Origin: Rhizobium sp. CCGE 510
GTDB lineage: Bacteria > Pseudomonadota > Alphaproteobacteria > Rhizobiales > Rhizobiaceae
Direction: 5' to 3'
Length of the DNA stretch: 46,841 nucleotides
Assembly (NCBI RefSeq): GCF_000292525.1
Contig: NZ_AEYF01000019.1
Coordinates: 1-46,841, forward strand
Shown here: in pieces, positions 44,385-46,841 of the stretch
Position numbering within the stretch: the first letter of the stretch is position 1
How the letters are laid out: each line of letters begins with the position of its first letter
Notes under the pieces: generated by a model
What the model was told of the DNA's origin: nothing
What the model saw: only the letters and a program-made list of their open reading frames with translations
Database searches by the model: none
Translations under genes and position numbers: made by a program

Positions 44385-44732
44385 TTATGCCCGGAAGATA
44401 AAGGATGCCCCGATCGCGATGAGCGCGAAGCCGATCGCATGATTCCACGTCAGGTTCTCGCCGAGCCAAAAGATCGAGAAGCCGGCAAAGACCAGCAGCG
44501 TGATCACCTCCTGCATCGTCTTCAACTGGGCCGTCGTATAGACCGCCGAGCCGATGCGGTTGGCCGGCACCGCCAGGCAATATTCGAAGAACGCGATGCC
44601 CCAGCTGACGATAATGGCAAGGAAGATGGCGCTGCTCTTATGCTTGAGGTGCCCGTACCAGGCAAAGGTCATAAAGATGTTGGAGGCAAACAGCATGACG
44701 ACAGGCCAGAGGGCGGCGGGAGAAAACGACAT
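44385..44732 (-). CDS. DUF486/DMT-type small membrane protein
   Basis: A 115-residue protein with four predicted helices (about 7-25, 35-52, 65-86, 93-113), containing FAWYGHLKH, YCLAVPANRIG and TMQEVITLLVFAGFSIFWLGENLTWNHAIGFA in two stretches. It fits DUF486, a small relative of drug/metabolite transporters. The length is that of single-domain EmrE-like proteins, which work as dimers. Its substrate is unknown. It faces the 44210-44285 palindromes at its 3' side. Confidence 0.85.
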   Translation of the reverse strand: MSFSPAALWPVVMLFASNIFMTFAWYGHLKHKSSAIFLAIIVSWGIAFFEYCLAVPANRIGSAVYTTAQLKTMQEVITLLVFAGFSIFWLGENLTWNHAIGFALIAIGASFIFRA

Positions 44733-45031
44733 GGAATAACTCGCGGCTGTGGAGCAGGTATAGGTGATCCGGCCAAATACCGGCAGGCCTTACCTAGCAC
44801 GCCGCCATTCGACGGCAAGCCCGCAAGGCTCGGACCGATCGTCTCACGCCGCCGGGACGAGGCGGATATCAGCTCCCCCCGCGGCAGTTCGCGTTCCCAG
44901 CGCAGAAATTGCGCCGAATTCGGACTTTAGCGAGAGCACGGCGCTTCTCTCAAAAACTCCGTGCAATTTCCACTTAATGTTGAAACGAATCAACGGGCCG
45001 GACTAGGTTGTGCGGATACATAGGGGGCGAC

Positions 45032-45865
45032 ATGGACACTATATCGCAGATGCCGCAATACGCTACTTTGCCTTCTCGCCACTTCTGGCGACGCGCCGTG
45101 GCCTGTATCGTCGACATCATCATCTTTCAGGCCGTCATTCTCATAGCCGTCTACTGCATTTCAACAGTTATTCCCCTGGACTTCCGTTTTGCCGGCTGGA
45201 GTTACACACAGTGCGGCGTGGAAATGCCGGATCAGCTTGCAAAACGAATTGACGCCGGATGGCCGTTGAGATCGGGGGAAGTTCGCATCAATCAGATCTG
45301 CGAAGTCAGCCAAATCGGTTCGGAAAAACAAAAATACCTGCAGACGGGTGTCTCCCGCCAAACGGACTACGGGACATCAGCCCAGTGGCTGACCATCCCT
45401 GTGGACGCGGACAGCAATCCGGTGGTCGGGACCGAGCCCGTCTACCCCAGCTTGATCTCCGGCATCGTCAACATTGCACTTCTTGCGTTGGCTTTTGCCT
45501 ATTTTTCCGCAAATGGCCGCCGCACGATCGGAAAAAAGCTGATGGGCCTGAGAGTCCAATCCGTCGATGGTAAAAACCCCGGCCTCGGCACCGCGTTTAG
45601 ACGAGAGATCTTGAAATTCAGCCCGTATCTGCTTTTCAGCACTGCCGAATTCGCGTTTTCGCTGTTTCCGGTCTTTCCCACGGAAGACTTCGATGCGTTG
45701 CTGCGCATGTCCCGCGACGGATACACACTTTGGGACAATAGTGACGCAATGTTCGGCATCATCCTGGGTATAGCTGCCCTGATTTGGTGGTTCTTGCCCC
45801 TCATCTTCTGGCAAGGACAGACCTTTTACGATCGCATCTGCGCCTGCAAGGTGGTGAAGATTTGA
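45032..45865 (+). CDS. RDD family membrane protein
   Basis: A 277-residue protein with an RDD-type start (HFWRRAVACIVDIIIFQAVI, helix 1), a periplasmic loop of about 90 residues with two cysteines, helix 2 near 140-162, the short KKLMGLRVQSVDG motif and two further helices. RDD proteins are poorly understood membrane proteins, some linked to ion exchange. The ATG at 45032 follows TAGGGGGCGAC. Codon third positions look less GC-rich than in most of the window, and an insertion sequence follows about 30-100 bp later, so it may have come by transfer. Confidence 0.8.
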   Translation: MDTISQMPQYATLPSRHFWRRAVACIVDIIIFQAVILIAVYCISTVIPLDFRFAGWSYTQCGVEMPDQLAKRIDAGWPLRSGEVRINQICEVSQIGSEKQKYLQTGVSRQTDYGTSAQWLTIPVDADSNPVVGTEPVYPSLISGIVNIALLALAFAYFSANGRRTIGKKLMGLRVQSVDGKNPGLGTAFRREILKFSPYLLFSTAEFAFSLFPVFPTEDFDALLRMSRDGYTLWDNSDAMFGIILGIAALIWWFLPLIFWQGQTFYDRICACKVVKI

Positions 45866-45897
45866 AAAGGCATTTCCGGCCGAGTGGCGGGGCTCAC

Positions 45898-46841
45898 CTC
45901 AGAGCCTGTGAATGTTTGGTGGCGGCGGCGATTGGATTGTGATTCTGTTGGGTGATTGATTTGCTTGGGGGATGATCGTGAGCGACGAGCTGTTCGAAGG
46001 ATTGCCGGTGCATGGATCGTGGCGCAGTGCTCAGGTGGGGCGCGGGGCGGCGCGCATGCGCGAGCCGGTGCGCGATCAGATCGAGTTGCGAGCCGTGGAT
46101 ATCGACAGCTTGATTGGCCAGGATCACGCAGTGCGCGTTATTTGGCGCTATGTCGAGGGACTGGATCTGAGCGCGCTTGAAGATCGGATCAAAGCGCGTG
46201 AGCACCGGCCGGGTCATCCGCCGATTTCGCCACGGCTTTTGCTGGCGCTGTGGCTCTATGCCAGCAGCGACGGCGTCGGCAGCGCGCGGGCGCTGGAACG
46301 GCTGTGCGGGAGCCACGACGTCTATCGCTGGCTGTGTGGCGGTGTCTCGGTGAACTATCACACGCTGGCGGATTTTCGGGTTGGTTGCGCCGATTTGCTC
46401 GACCGACTGCTGGCCGAGCATCTGGCGGCGCTTGCCGATGCCGGCCTCGTCGTTCTCGATAGTCTGGCGCAGGATGGCGTGCGGGTCCGGGCGAGCGCGG
46501 GGGCCGCCTCGTTCGGCCGCAAGGCGACGCTTGATCGGCATCTTTCCATTGCCGAGGCGGTTGTGGATCAGCTCAAGCACGAGGTCGATGCGCGTTCGGA
46601 TGCCAGCACTCGGCGCATCGAGGCGGCCAGGGAACGAGCGGCGCGTGAGCGCGGCGAGCGGCTCAGAGCAGCCCAGGTGGCCCTTGACGAGATCCAGCGC
46701 CATCGCCAGGCGCGCGAAGAAAAGCGCGGCAATGGCAAAAAGCCGAAGGAGCCTCGCGCCTCCAGCACAGATGCACAGGCGCGGGTGATGAAGATGGCCG
46801 ACGGCGGCTTCCGTCCGGGTTATAATGTGCAGGTTGCGAGC
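45898..46841 (+). mobile_element. IS1182-type insertion sequence, left part only
   Basis: The element runs off the window end, so only its left portion is seen. The left boundary is estimated: the terminal repeat probably begins near 45898-45905 at AGAGCCTGTGAATG, but no right end is available to confirm it. Confidence 0.6.
45972..46841 (+). CDS. IS1182 family transposase, cut by window edge
   Basis: An open frame of 290 codons with no stop before the window end. It has the N-terminal transposase domain common to IS1182 (ELRAVDIDSLIGQDHAVRVIW; HPPISPRLLLALWLYASSDG; RALERLCGSHDVYRWLCGG; VNYHTLADFR), then the first catalytic aspartate region LDSLAQDGVRVRASAG and a charged helical insert (about 200-270). 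The rest of the DDE domain lies outside. The start ATG at 45972 or GTG at 45978 is possible. In this part no frameshift or stop is seen, so the copy may be intact. Confidence 0.88.
   Translation, partial: MIVSDELFEGLPVHGSWRSAQVGRGAARMREPVRDQIELRAVDIDSLIGQDHAVRVIWRYVEGLDLSALEDRIKAREHRPGHPPISPRLLLALWLYASSDGVGSARALERLCGSHDVYRWLCGGVSVNYHTLADFRVGCADLLDRLLAEHLAALADAGLVVLDSLAQDGVRVRASAGAASFGRKATLDRHLSIAEAVVDQLKHEVDARSDASTRRIEAARERAARERGERLRAAQVALDEIQRHRQAREEKRGNGKKPKEPRASSTDAQARVMKMADGGFRPGYNVQVAS

Overview
The window is GC-rich alphaproteobacterial chromosome or plasmid DNA, most likely Rhizobium (R. leguminosarum/R. etli group). The reasons are an arsR-aqpS-arsC arsenic operon of the Sinorhizobium type, RIME-like and other small palindromic repeats typical of rhizobial intergenic DNA, many CUT1-type ABC genes, and protein families common in Rhizobiaceae (DUF6428, DUF924, DUF3095, DUF486, HisKA_2 kinases). 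No rRNA, tRNA or CRISPR array was found. Many long antisense ORFs are shadows caused by high GC content.

Layout. 0.1-3.5 kb: a toroid-fold protein, then an arsenic module (DUF6428 divergent from arsR-aqpS-arsC) and a small secreted protein. 3.6-9.9 kb: a large MscS-type channel, a DUF924 protein, a RIME-like repeat, a receiver/HisKA_2 kinase and a DHA2-type MFS exporter. 9.9-10.4 kb: a regulatory intergenic region with a candidate minus-strand small RNA or leader and candidate operators. 10.4-22.2 kb: the centrepiece, an apparent 13-gene operon. It encodes a complete CUT1 ABC importer (binding protein, two permeases, a 70-residue membrane protein and two unlike ATPases). A fused DhaK-DhaL kinase follows, then DhaL, a DhaM-type EIIA, HPr, enzyme I, a small helix-turn-helix-like protein and a second DhaK. 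It therefore appears to couple ABC uptake of a triose, tetrulose or polyol to two kinase routes, one ATP-dependent and one fed by its own PEP phosphorelay.

22.2-24.6 kb: a decayed esterase pseudogene interrupted by a ~100-bp palindromic repeat, an acetylxylan-esterase-like gene and a secreted alpha/beta hydrolase. 24.6-25.4 kb: no gene, one ~150-bp inverted-repeat element. 25.4-31.4 kb: a siderophore-interacting protein, OhrR, a Nudix hydrolase, an epoxide hydrolase, a DUF3095 protein with class III cyclase-like metal aspartates, Ohr, and a methyltransferase with a large internal deletion. Matching near-palindromic operators in front of ohrR and ohr link these separated genes into one peroxide regulon.

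31-36 kb: a small hypothetical, an extensin-like protein, a Cache chemoreceptor, an acyl-CoA thioesterase and a membrane protein. 36-41 kb: four co-oriented membrane or exported proteins (alpha/beta hydrolase, CMD-family protein, cytochrome P460, DUF4405) beside a LysR regulator and a divergent aldo/keto reductase, possibly an undescribed periplasmic redox system. 41-46.8 kb: a DUF1800-DUF1501 pair accompanied by related palindromic repeats, a DUF486 protein, an RDD membrane protein, and an IS1182-type transposase cut by the window edge.
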